From Myoxocephalus aenaeus (lineage: Eukaryota; Chordata; Actinopteri; Perciformes; Cottidae), in assembly GCA_038501785.1 (NCBI GenBank), contig JBAMJR010000084.1, positions 5,503,501 to 5,567,500 of the forward strand: a stretch of DNA of 64,000 bases. The letters run 5' to 3'. Made by a program: the position numbers and the translations under genes. Below, in pieces: positions 49,101 to 60,261 of this stretch. Numbering within the stretch: position 1 is the first letter of the stretch; each line of letters begins with the position of its first letter. The notes under the pieces are model-generated. The model was not told the DNA's origin, did no database searches, and worked only from the letters and a program-made list of their open reading frames with translations.

Positions 49101-49417
49101 TTGTCTGCCCCCCGACCTTATTTGCTCAGCTTTCCTGTATTTGTTCTAAAGCTATCTCTGCGTAAGTCCATTGAGAGAAATACAAAGAAAAGTCAAACTC
49201 CCCCATGTGTGTGTGCACATGCTTAGAGCAGTAATCCCTAACATGAGGACGAACGGGTGATTGCATTGTGAGACGCTGACGTGTGTTTTTTTTTTGTCCT
49301 GTGTTGCAGAAATGTGAGTTCAACATGGATAACCTGAGCAAGCCAGAGCTGCTCACCCTGCTGAGTATCATGGAGGGGGAGCTGGAGGCCCGCGACCTGG
49401 TCATCGAGGCCCTGAGG
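42571..49417 (+). CDS. cttnbp2: cttnbp2, first two coding exons (gene continues right)
   Basis: Exon 1, 42571-42654, is 28 codons starting MASEGASGEQPPP, with donor GTAAGA. Exon 2, 49310-49417, is 36 codons after acceptor TTGCAG: KCEFNMDNLSKPELLTLLS then IMEGELEARDLVIEALR, donor GTGAGT. Both are phase 0. LSKPEL..LLS..EGELEARDLVIEAL is the N-terminal coiled-coil start of CTTNBP2 and its paralog CTTNBP2NL; the MASEGASGE opening resembles CTTNBP2, which starts similarly, rather than the NL paralog. The product is a neuronal cortactin- and striatin-binding scaffold of dendritic spines. Intron 1 is 6.7 kb; no third exon was found up to 64 kb, so intron 2 would exceed 14 kb. Confidence 0.85.
44139..44690 (+). 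repeat. CTCF-motif repeat, 3 units, plus linked dispersed repeat
   Basis: Three units of about 73 bases each hold 'gaccaccagggggtgactcc' or close variants (44141, 44210, 44283). They are followed by a dispersed element that includes 'gccaagatggcgacggccaa' at about 44592. The CTCF-like word is on the plus strand here, opposite to the array at 58 kb. Confidence 0.85.
46005..46330 (+). repeat. About 60-bp minisatellite, 5-6 units
   Basis: Units of the form 'atcgtacgataaatcgatag' then 'cgtaaaaaagatcgagatca' then 'tgtccatac' repeat with substitutions such as gataagtcg/gataaatcg. Confidence 0.85.
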
Positions 49418-52400
49418 GTGAGTCCGGACAACACACACACACACACACATTCTCCCGCGCTCATTAGCTCAGCCTCGGCCGCTGTCGGGTTCGATCCGGC
49501 GCGGCCCGTTTCGGAGCTTGAGATGAGAGGATAAGCTGCCGGTTGTGGCCCAGAAATTGAGTTTGTGATCATCCGGTTTAATGAGCGATGAATGGTTTAC
49601 GAACGCCGCTCGGTGAATGCGGTATCGCAAGATCTGAGTCCGTGGCTCCCCCCTCCACCCTACCCCGGAGAAATGTGCACAACACTGCTGTGATCGCCAT
49701 GAAAGACTCGGCCCCTCGGTTCCTTTCTTTGTAATTACCCGCTGATAAGCAGTCTCTGTCTAATTGCCTTTGTTGAGTGAGAGCTGGCTGAGCGACTGGT
49801 TAGCACTTCCTGCCAGGAAAACGGCCATCGTGATCCAATCCTCGTGTCCACCCAGCACCCGCTTAACCATCGGTAATAAACAGACGGCCGAGGTCACCGG
49901 TTCTGCCGCCTGCTGTTCCTCAGTGACTATTGAGAACCAATTAGGTGGGTTCTGCTTGAGTAAAATGTGAAATTGTTTCTATTTGCATGGTGGAAGGTTT
50001 CTCAACGCTGTTAAACTGTGTGTTCAGTGAACTTTGAGGATGGAAAGTTAGTCTTTCTGCTGGTAAAACGGATATAGATTTTGTGACAATCCTCTTTCTG
50101 AGTGAGTGATTTGAAGAAGCTGATTTGCAGAACGCTGTTTGTCCAAATATTTAAAAAAATACTCTTAACACCAATGAAACGTTTTCACATTTCACAATCG
50201 CGGGTCTTATCCAAAAGAACGAGCGACGGAATCTTAAAAAAAGGACAAACTCTTGGAAAGAACAGACTTGTTCTTCCACCCAAAGACAACATTTCTACTT
50301 TTTGATTAGTGTAAGTTACAGAAAGGCCTTCAGGAATCTAGATATTTGTCCAATATCCCGATGAAATCGAATGTTCCTTGGTCCAAGGCCAATCTCCAAA
50401 CATCAGAAACTTCTTTGGTAGTGGACACCAAGATATAAGACATCATAAGAGCTTCCAGTGGTGTTGCATGGAAAACCAGTGTACAACCAGTGTATAACCA
50501 GTATATAACCCAACTGTGGGTACTGAAGCAGCTGACGGTCTGCAGGTGGACGACCAGCCTGATCGGCGCTTCATTTAAAGGAGCTGTATTTAGCATTCTG
50601 ACCATCAATATAGCAGCAAACAACTATTATCGATGTAAAGATGCCGTGGAGTAACTGTTGGCGCTGTTAGCATCGTTAGCTTCTCTCTCTCTCTCTGTGC
50701 TTCTGTATTTAGGTCAGTATCGGCGCCTCAGTTTGTCCACGCTCTACTTCTTTAAGGCTGTCCTGCTCAGGCTTATTTTTTCATTGTTGTTATAAGCTGG
50801 TAATGTGCAACTCGTTCCCAGTGCTGGGACTCAGAGAGAAGTTCTGATCAGACAATCCACAGAATGAGCCTCCGCGCGGTGCGGGGATCGAACCGGTGAC
50901 CTTTTCTGTCGCTGTTATTTCGCTGCAGACACTTTTTGTTCAGTTTTCCCCTGATATTGAGCCGGTCCTGTGGCTTTAGAGCCATCGACCTTGCTGATAT
51001 TGAGCAGCGGCTCCCAGACGGTAATTTGAACTTCCTGCTCTTTCTCTTTTTGTTCAGGTTCATCCGTCCGGCTTAGTCAGTAACTTTAGGACGGTCCGAG
51101 CCCCAATGTCACCTCGTCCTCTGTCTCTTTGTGGTTATTGGTTGTTTTTTCGTGTTCCAGCCTCACCGTCACGTTGTCCATGTTTTCTGCGGGCATTAAG
51201 AACCCCCCCCCCCCCCCCCATCTCCCCTGTGGATGGATATCCTATCCAGGTTTCAATGAAATAAGCCTCCGCTCTCCTCAAAACACAAAGAGCCTGTTTG
51301 TTCTGCCACTGATACGCCTCGTCCAATAGAGAGGGAGACGCAGGAAGGCAGGGGGAGGAACCGGGAACGAAGAAGGGAGAAATAAAATAAAAGGGACGCG
51401 AGTTAAGAAAGATAGCGAGGAGTCCGGGTCGTCGGTTCGAATCAGAGCGACGGAAGGACGGCTGAGATGCAGAGAGGAAGAGAGTGAAAAATGGAGGCCT
51501 GATAAAGCGTGACAGTGTGACAGAGAGGATTAAGCCAACTCCCCTGCATCCGCTCGCTTTCCAGTCCTCTAACCAGACCAAGCAAACATTCACAACTCCA
51601 TTTGGGCCTCAAGCTGCGACCAAAGTCACGGCACAATCAAAGCACGAATCAAGCTAACCAGCCGTATTGGTCAGTAGTTGCAGTGGCAGCGTTACAGAGA
51701 GCTTCCCCTCTCAGCGCAGGTCCTCTTATCTACACACCACCAATTCCCCCGCCGTACCGCTTCACTGCTCCCGCGCCAGGAGCTTCCACGGCTTGGCACG
51801 GCCACTATTGTTTCGGGTATTATTAAGAGGCGCCGCGGATTAATTAGCGTGTGGCTGAAGCTGGCTGAGCCGCCGTATCAGGTTTCATCCTGGAGGAAAA
51901 GAAAAGAGGCCGCGGGGCAGATTAGCCAAAACGTCAGCGCCGCCGCATGATGGCCGGCGGCTCCACAAGTCCCGACCCATTCTTCTTCTTTTTAACGGAG
52001 CAGGAAACTGATCTGTTTGTATCGACCAGTCACGGGGGCGCACGTCCAAAATCCAAAAAGACGTTTCTGTTTTTTACAAACGGAAAAGCCGCTCGAGTCT
52101 CTCGGTGGAAAAGAAGTTGCGGTTCGGCTTTTGGCCAATGCCCGGGTTGAAAGTCTCACGGTCATTAAATCTCCAGTGCTTGAACTTTTTTAACTGGTTG
52201 CCAGGCCGGCATTTTTAGTCACCTTCAATTTTGAGTAATTACGATACTATGCATTTATGCTTCAGCTTAATAATGAAAATGGTAGAACATGTATTTATTT
52301 TGGGGTGCACATCTTTTTGTTCCTATTTTTTTAATACATATAAAAAAGTGATTGCCACAGATGGCAACCAAATGGTTGCCGATCGCTCAAAATGGTTGCC

Positions 52401-53517
52401 GATGGCAAACTGGTAGCAACCCAGACGCTCAAGCCCTGAGCTCCTTTTTTTAATATGTTATTTTCAAAGACCCTCTGCGGTTCCCACAGCGGCAAGAAGT
52501 ACATGTCTGGAAGCTGCTGGGGGTAAAACCCGTCAGGTCGGTTTGGGCTGCAGAGTTTGGTGTTCGTGTGCATCGAGGTGAAAAGATAAACGCCGGCTGC
52601 AGGTGTGACTTTGCAAAGTGGTTGAAACGCAGACGGCACGAGGCCTTGAAGTCAAAGTCACACTGTACTCTGACACAGTTTCTGAGCGCCGGGCAGCTCG
52701 GTCCCCGTGAGGCCCGGCCTCACCGGGAGAGAGGAGCTGACGGAGATGTCCAGATTGGACAGTCTGTGCTTTTGTGGAAGAAAAAAAACGAAACGCGTCG
52801 GGAGGATTTCATCGGCGAGGAGCGATGGGAAATGTCAAAAACACGGGGAAGTGTGACATGTTTTCACGGCAGTTGGGGGATTGCTTGTTGCCATAAAACT
52901 AAATATTTCTCAACTTCTTCTTGGAGTAATGGTGTGAGGCGCCGCCGTGTGTTTGATTCCCGGTGAATGGCATCCGGTTGCATCCCTGTTTATTTATTTT
53001 CCTCTTCAAATGTCAACATGGATGCTTCTGAAGGGGTGAAGCTCTGGCATGGCAGCTATTAATCATGTACTCTTCACTCTATTACACATATTAGACCTCG
53101 AGGTATTTCAAGAACGTGCATTGTGCAGAACTGCAATAATAAATACACAAAGAACTCGACGACTCACCTGCTCGCTTGCGGAGGACCTACTTGTACTTGT
53201 ACTTGTGTTACCACATCTTGCAACCTCTGTCCTTCTGACATGATTTGCGGGTTATCGTCTTCTAAATAAGAAAACCTGAACCATGTCCATACAACGGAAG
53301 TTGCACCGGTTTGACTAACTCCTCCTCCTCAGTTCCTCTTAGCTTCCGGCTTCTTCAGACGATCGGTGAAATAAAGTAAAGGTGTCACTGTCAGGGTGAC
53401 ACCTTGAGGGGACTTCAAGTCCCGAATAAACCATAAACAAATGAGTTTTCACTGTTTACAAGGACTCTTCTGGGGCTGGACTCGGGGTGTCGTCCCCACA
53501 GATGTCCGTGTTTTGGC

Positions 53518-54950
53518 GGCGGCAGTGGCTGTGGCGGTGGTGTTGGTGGTAGATGGCAGTGTTGGTGGTAGATGGTATTGGTGGTGGTGGTAGATGGCGG
53601 TGGTGGTGGTAGATGGTAGTGTTGGTGGTAGATGGCGGCGGTGGTGGTGGTAGATGGCGGTGGTGGTGTTGGTAGATGGCGGTGGTGGTGGTAGATGGCG
53701 GTGGTGGTGGTGGTAGATGGCGGTGGTGGTGGTAGATGGTATTGGTGGTGGTGGTAGATGGTATTGGTGGTGGTGGTAGATGGCGGTGTTGGTGGTAGAT
53801 GGCAGTGGTGGTGGTGGTAGATGGTATTGGTGGTGGTGGTAGATGGTATTGGTGGTGGTGGTAGATGGTATTGGTGGTGGTGGTAGATGGTAGTGTTGGT
53901 GGTGGTAGATGGTATTGGTGGTGGTGGTAGATGGTAGTGTTGGTGGTAGATGGCGGTGGTGGTGGTGGTAGATGGCGGTGGTGGTGGTGGTAGATGGCGG
54001 TGGTGGTGGTAGATGGCGGTGGTGGTGGTGGTAGATGGCGGTGGTGGTGGTGGTAGATGGCGGTGGTGGTGGTAGATGGTATTGGTGGTGGTGGTAGATG
54101 GTATTGGTGGTGGTGGTAGATGGCGGTGTTGGTGGTAGATGGCAGTGGTGGTGGTGGTAGATGGTATTGGTGGTGGTGGTGGTAGATGGTATTGGTGGTG
54201 GTGGTAGATGGTATTGGTGGTGGTGGTAGATGGTATTGGTGGTGGTGGTAGATGGCGGTGGTGGTAGATGGTATTGGTGGTGGTGGTAGATGGCGGTGGT
54301 GGTAGATGGCGGTGGTGGTGGTAGATGGCGGTGGTGGTGGTAGATGGTATTGGTGGTGGTGGTAGATGGCGGTGGTGGTGGTAGATGGCGGTGGTGGTGG
54401 TAGATGGTATTGGTGGTGGTGGTAGATGGCGGTGGTGGTGGTAGATGGCGGTGGTGGTGTTGGTGGTAGATGGCGGTGGTGTTGGTGGTAGATGGTATTG
54501 GTGGTAGATGGCGGTGGTGGTAGATGGCGGTGGTGGTGGTAGATGGTATTGGTGGTGGTGGTAGATGGCGGTGGAGGTGGTAGATGGCAGTGGTGGTGGT
54601 AGATGGCGGTGGTGGTGTTGGTGGTAGATGGCGGTGGTGTTGGTGGTAGATGGCGGTGGTGGTGGTAGATGGCGGTGGTGGTGGTAGATGGTATTGGTGG
54701 TGGTGGTAGATGGCGGTGGTGGTGGTAGATGGCAGTGGTGGTGGTAGATGGTATTGGTGGTGGTGGTAGATGGCGGTGGTGGTGGTAGATGGCAGTGGTG
54801 GTGGTAGATGGCGGTGGTGGTGTTGGTGGTAGATGGCGGTGGTGGTGGTAGATGGTATTGGTGGTGGTGGTAGATGGCGGTGGTGGTGGTAGATGGCGGT
54901 GGTGGTGGTAGATGGTGGTGGTGGTAGATGGCGGTGGTGGTGTTGGTGGG
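53518..54950 (+). repeat. GGT/AGATGG minisatellite, 1.4 kb
   Basis: Built from 'ggtggtggtagatggcggtg' and 'ggtggtagatggtattggtg' units of 18-27 bases. The plus strand is almost free of C except in 'ggcgg' or 'ggcag'. The minus strand stays open for 584 codons of His/Pro/Thr repeats only because all units are multiples of three. Confidence 0.95.
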
Positions 54951-55140
54951 ATGATCTGCCATCTGACTCAGACCCCCCAAGGAGCCGCTGTCAGCGTCGA
55001 GTACGAACACGCTTATGAAAACACAACACGTGTCCCCGAGCCATCCGGCTTTCTCCAGCATCGTTTTATCTCCGACCATCGAAGCTATTTCAGGCATGCC
55101 CTGTTGCTGAGCTTTTCTAGCAACACAAACACAGTACAGT

Positions 55141-55357
55141 ACACACACACACACACACACACTAGGCACATTTCTGCATTCTATATCTCCGCTCGTCTCC
55201 TTTTTTTGTTCCCGTCAATCTTTTTATTTATTGATCTCTGGCTCCCTTCTCATTCTCCGTTTCCTCGTCTTATCTCCTCAGACAGACGCCGCTGCAGCTC
55301 ATTACTCGATATTAACCATTAACCATTCTTTCTCTAAATCCTTCGAGTTGCTGTCCT

Positions 55358-55390
<33 letters not shown>
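55141..55390 (+). repeat. Two short (CA)n tracts
   Basis: CA runs at 55141-55162 and 55361-55390. Confidence 0.9.
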
Positions 55391-55392
<2 letters not shown>

Positions 55393-55926
55393 AGTCGGTC
55401 TCCCTCTCTCTCTCTAGGCTCGCACAGCTAATCCGAAATATATTAAGAACCCGGTGCTCCCCCTGAGCCACGAGATGGAGAGGGATGCTTTCGAGAAGCT
55501 TTTTCCCCTTTGAATCAAAGAGAAATGATCTTTTCAAAAATGTTATCATATCATCATCATCCCCGGCTGACCCATCTTTTTTTTTGGGACCGCGGGGGTT
55601 CTGTAGATATTGGAAATGAAATTGCATAGAGAAAGTATTTCCTCTGTCAGCGTTGGTGTGAACCACTATTTCCAAAGGCAGTTCGCCAAAGTAAATGTCT
55701 CCCGTCACACATTTTTGGGAAAGATAATTGTTTTTTTTCGAACCCCTTTACGCAAAGAGTGCACATCAACATCTGTAGACGAGCTGATTTTGCATAAAGT
55801 AAAATATATAATGCAGAAAATAATTTAAAATTCAGTTGGAGCGAAAGGGAGACGACCCTTTGTCTGCGTTTCCCCCTCTGCTGCACGGTCCAGAATCAGG
55901 TCTACACTTCTTTGGGTTAACCCTCT

Positions 55927-55927
<1 letters not shown>

Positions 55928-55996
<69 letters not shown>
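55928..55996 (+). repeat. (CA)n microsatellite
   Basis: About 34 CA units. Confidence 0.95.
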
Positions 55997-55999
<3 letters not shown>

Positions 56000-56485
56000 C
56001 CAATCAGCATCCGGCACAGAACGCTTGGCTGCCTAGCAACCAGACCCCCTAACCCGGACCCTCCTTCACCAGCTCCCAGGCTCGTGTTTCACTGACATGA
56101 CACTTAGGAATGAGGGTAAAAAAACTCCACCAACAACCCCCCCCCCATTTCAGGGGAAGTGGTACGACCCGTTTGTGGAAGTCTCTGGAGAGCCTGTTTC
56201 TTATGACAGTCCCACCCACCCCTCCTTTTTAGATTCTTTTTTTTTTTGGAGGGGTGGTTTTTGAAGTGCTGTCAGTCAATGCAGGAGCCGGGACCCCTCC
56301 CATGAGGACGACTGTCTCACAGTTGAAAGAGCATGTCTGAGTGTGTGTGTGTATGCATATATAACACATGCCGGGCTGCAACTACAGTGTTGTTTTCATA
56401 CATGTTTTTTTTATTTTATTAATTGATCTTTAGTCTGAGTATTTTAAATATTCAGTTTCGGTCACTTTACTTCAGTGGTAGCAAC

Positions 56486-56558
56486 AAAAAAACAAGATGG
56501 CGACGGCCAAAATGCACGGTTTGACCGTGCATTTTGGCCGTCGCCATCTTGTTTTTTT
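56486..56558. repeat. Perfect 73-bp palindrome (35-bp arms, 3-base loop)
   Basis: 'acaagatggcgacggccaaa' and on to 'atgcacggt' is followed by TTG and then the exact complement. The arm is part of the dispersed repeat seen at about 44.59 kb (gccaagatggcgacggccaa) and holds AAGATGGCG, a YY1-like word. Confidence 0.95.
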
Positions 56559-57570
56559 TCACGACGACTACGTCCATTTATTATAAATGTCTCTGGTTCT
56601 AACTATTAAATTACCGGCATCATGATTCCTACAGCCGTTTATTTTGAATGAAGAGTTTATTCATGATTCTAAACAACCGTCTCAATTGCACCTTTTTAGT
56701 TTATTGTGGCTGCATGACGGGCTTTACACATGGCTGTTATTGTAAATATGCTCATTGTAATCGTCACGTCAGGTGTAATCCATCCGTTTGTGGTCGAAAC
56801 CGGCCGCCATTTTTAAACCAGTAACACCCGACTGAATAAAAGCTTTTACATAATTCTCCTTATCGGAGTCTTTTTTCCATCTTTAAGGTTCTTTACTGCA
56901 TTTGTTGGACCTCTAAATGTATTATTTAAACATCTTTCTGGACAGTAAGTTGTAGTGTGTGTGTGTGTGTGTGTGTTCACTCTAAAAATCTTCCTTGTGA
57001 AACGGAGCTACTGGTGAAGTGTTCAGGAAGTAGGTCAAAGCCTCTCTCTCTCTGACTGTAACCCCCTCCTCTTCCCTTTATACAGGCCTATATTTCACTC
57101 CTCAGCCTCTCTCCTCGTTCTTTACATAATTATGTAACCCGTTCGTTCGGTGGAGGCTTTTATCTAAAGTGCCTCGCAGTGGGGAATCGAACCGGCGACC
57201 CCCCCCCCCCCCCTACAGGGAATGTGTCGTGTTGTGAAGCCGGACACCTGACTGTATCTTCTCTGTGTTTCTGGATCAAAAATAAAATCGAGCGTCGTTC
57301 CTTCAAAATCATCGACAACAAATTAGATAATTAATACGTCATTTTTTAAATATGGTGTTTATTTTATGTCCGTCATTCTGCTCTTCTGGGTTCCGTCTTC
57401 ACACGTTTTGTATTTATGTCTTTCATACGCAAGTGTTTCATAAAGCAGTTCAGTCAAACATCTCCCTGTTCTACTTTTCCTTCTCTCCCTCCTCTCTCTC
57501 TCTCTCTCTCTCTCTCGGTCTGTTGATTTGATGACACGGCTGCTGTTTGATGTAGGCTGAGAGCGCTATG

Positions 57571-57639
<69 letters not shown>

Positions 57640-57770
57640 ACACGTCAGCTCCACGTGATGAGACGGTGTTACAAACAACAGTAGCAGTTAACTTGTCTTT
57701 CCTGATCCTGTAGGAAGGAGTAAAAAAAAACTTCTGAGCACGTGTTTAGTAGAGTTAGAACAAAGTGTGT

Positions 57771-57804
<34 letters not shown>
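57571..57804 (+). repeat. (CA)n at 57571-57643 and (GT)n at 57768-57804
   Basis: Two inversely oriented dinucleotide tracts directly before the 73-bp array; a CT tract lies at 57497-57516. Confidence 0.93.
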
Positions 57805-57806
<2 letters not shown>

Positions 57807-57814
57807 AGCCTATA

Positions 57815-58915
57815 CAACTGGTTGTATAGGCTTCTATACAGCCAGATGAGTCGCCCCCTGGTGGTCAGGAGAGAGTATGCAGCTTTAACACATGAAGCAT
57901 AGACTTCTATACAACCAGAGGAGTCGCCCCCTGGTGGTCAGGATAGAGAATGCAGCTTTAACACATGAAGCATATACTTCTATACAACCAGAGGAGTCGC
58001 CCCCTGGTGGTCAGTAGAGAGAATACAGCTTTAACACATGAAGCATAGACTTCTATACAACCAGAGGAATCGCCCCCTGGTGGTCAGGAGAGAGAATGCA
58101 GCTTTAACACATGAAGCATATACTTCTATACAACCAGAGGAGTCGCCCCCTGGTGGTCAGTAGAGAGAATACAGCTTTAACACATGAAGCATATACTTCT
58201 ATACAACCAGAGGAGTCGCCCCCTGGTGGTCAGTAGAGAGAATACAGCTTTAACACATGAAGCATAGACTTCTATACAACCAGAGGAATCGCCCCCTGGT
58301 GGTCAGGAGAGAGAATGCAGCTTTAACACATGAAGCATATACTTCTATACAACCAGAGGAGTCGCCCCCTGGTGGTCAGGAGAGAGAATGCAGCTTTAAC
58401 ACATGAAGCATATACTTCTATACAACCAGAGGAGTCGCCCCCTGGTGGTCAGTAGAGAGAATACAGCTTTAACACATGAAGCATAGACTTCTATACAACC
58501 AGAGGAATCGCCCCCTGGTGGTCAGGAGAGAGAATGCAGCTTTAACACATGAAGCATATACTTCTATACAACCAGAGGAGTCGCCCCCTGGTGGTCAGGA
58601 GAGAGAATGCAGCTTTAACACATGAAGCATATACTTCTATACAACCAGAGGAGTCGCCCCCTGGTGGTCAGTAGAGAGAATACAGCTTTAACACATGAAG
58701 CATAGACTTCTATACAACCAGAGGAATCGCCCCCTGGTGGTCAGGAGAGAGAATGCAGCTTTAACACATGAAGCATATACTTCTATACAACCAGAGGAGT
58801 CGCCCCCTGGTGGTCAGGAGAGAGAATGCAGCTTTAACACATGAAGCATATACTTCTATACAACCAGAGGAGTCGCCCCCTGGTGGTCAGGAGAGATAAT
58901 GCAGCCTTAACGCAT
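57815..58915 (-). repeat. 73-bp tandem array, 15 units, each with a CTCF-like motif
   Basis: 'gtcgccccctggtggtcagg' or a near variant occurs 15 times at about 73-base spacing (57850 to 58872), with 'gcagctttaacacatgaagc' and 'acttctatacaaccagagga' between. Read on the minus strand it is TGACCACCAGGGGGCGA, a close match to the vertebrate CTCF core CCACCAGGGGGCG. From unit 4 on, every third unit (4, 7, 10, 13) has 'aatcgcc' instead of 'agtcgcc', so the array grew as 219-bp trimers. It belongs to the same repeat as 44.14 kb and 62.26 kb. Confidence 0.93.
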
Positions 58916-59123
58916 GAAGCATTGTCTTCACTCGGCAGAACCGGAGGTTGCCGGCTGGTGTTTATATATCTACGTTTCGCTCAACCCCCTCTCGCAGATG
59001 CCTTTTCAGATCACTGCCATTTTGTTCAGCCGCTGTACTGTTTGAGGCACATCTGGTGCGATGTGTGTGTTGTTGCATTGTCACTGCGAAACAAATGCAT
59101 AAAAATAACTCTTAAACCTGTTG

Positions 59124-59127
<4 letters not shown>

Positions 59128-59182
<55 letters not shown>
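59128..59182 (+). repeat. (CA)n microsatellite
   Basis: About 27 CA units. Confidence 0.95.
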
Positions 59183-59185
<3 letters not shown>

Positions 59186-59319
59186 CTTTTAAGTGTGTGC
59201 ATGTAATAGTGTGGGCGTTCAGCTGAGCAGAATGAGGTTACGAGAGAGAGAGACCCTGTTGTTTCATCTATTCTCCTTATTTCTCTACATGATGAAACCC
59301 TATCTGCGTCATCCCGTTA

Positions 59320-59322
<3 letters not shown>

Positions 59323-59372
<50 letters not shown>
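59323..59372 (+). repeat. (CT)n microsatellite
   Basis: About 25 CT units. Confidence 0.95.
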
Positions 59373-59374
<2 letters not shown>

Positions 59375-60165
59375 CTCCTGCTGGAGGCAGCAGAGAGGAG
59401 CGTGGGAGTTTTTTTTCCAGCTGCATTAGAGGACGAGTTGCTCGGCGATCAAACTTGCGCGCTATTAGCAGCGGTTGTAGATGATTCATAAATTCATATA
59501 ATTAATCGCAAAGCGACGCCCACTGTGACGCCGAGGTTTGGTGTCACTAGTGAGGGAAGTCTAAAACATCTAATTTAATCATTTAATTTCGTTTTTTTTC
59601 TGTCAGCTGTTCAAAATAAAAGGATTAAAAAAAAACTTTTAAGGTTAATCCTAACTTTATTGTACATTTAATGTCTAATTATCTTATGAATCTATCTTAA
59701 TCACTGGCAATCACTGAAGTAACAGTGCCTTTGATAACCACATTTATATCTATTCGATATTCGGAGCATTAATTTAGCAGCAAACGACTATTAAAGACAT
59801 AGTTGAGAGTAAGCTAGCGGCTAGCGGCTAACAGCTAACGGCTAGCGACCACCACATTGCTCGCGGGTGAACTCTCAGATGTTGTCGTCCTCAAACGTTA
59901 GCGTCTGTCTGCTCGTAACCACCGTCATTGAAGGTCTTGTCAGCTCCTGCTCCGCATTTTGACGTTGCCGGTTTAATTTGAAGAGGAAATCTCTGGATTG
60001 CTTTACGGCACAAGGCAGGAAGTGGGAGGCCTTCCTTTCAAAGTAAAGTTCAGCTCAAGCAGCCGCGACATTGGAACCGACGATGTCACGCCGCGCAGAT
60101 CGTTTTCAATGACGTCTTTCATGGTCTTCATTTTGAGACGTGCCGAAAGCCAACACTACAGTTAT

Positions 60166-60170
<5 letters not shown>

Positions 60171-60260
<90 letters not shown>
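60171..60260 (+). repeat. (GT)n(GA)n microsatellite
   Basis: About 40 GT units followed by a few GA units. Confidence 0.95.

Positions 60261-60261
<1 letters not shown>

Larger units (their letters stand above)
42655..49309 (+). other. cttnbp2 intron 1
   Basis: Contains the second CpG-rich block (to about 43.1 kb), the CTCF-like repeat at 44.1 kb, a 60-bp minisatellite at 46.0 kb, dispersed repeats (about 45820-45990 'tgtcacgataaatat', and 47560-47650 'ccggtataccggtagaaccg') and an unusually TAAT-rich, GC-balanced block at 48.25-48.44 kb. Confidence 0.6.

Noticed and set aside
49126..49572. Minus-strand frame over cttnbp2 exon 2
   Set aside because: Shadow of the plus-strand exon, which has proper splice sites and the family signature.
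50875..50905. tRNA-like B-box words (ggttcgatccc on the minus strand here and at about 57185; ggttcgag at 42100; ggttcgat at 49488; ggttcgaat at 51434)
   Set aside because: No acceptor stem, anticodon arm or A-box could be paired around any of them; at most old SINE scraps.
53415..55169. 584-codon minus-strand frame of His/Pro/Thr repeats
   Set aside because: It is the shadow of the GGT minisatellite; units are multiples of three, there is no domain, and no splice context.
57815..58915. CRISPR-like regular repeats
   Set aside because: Units are head-to-tail with no unique spacers, and the DNA is vertebrate; this is a minisatellite.
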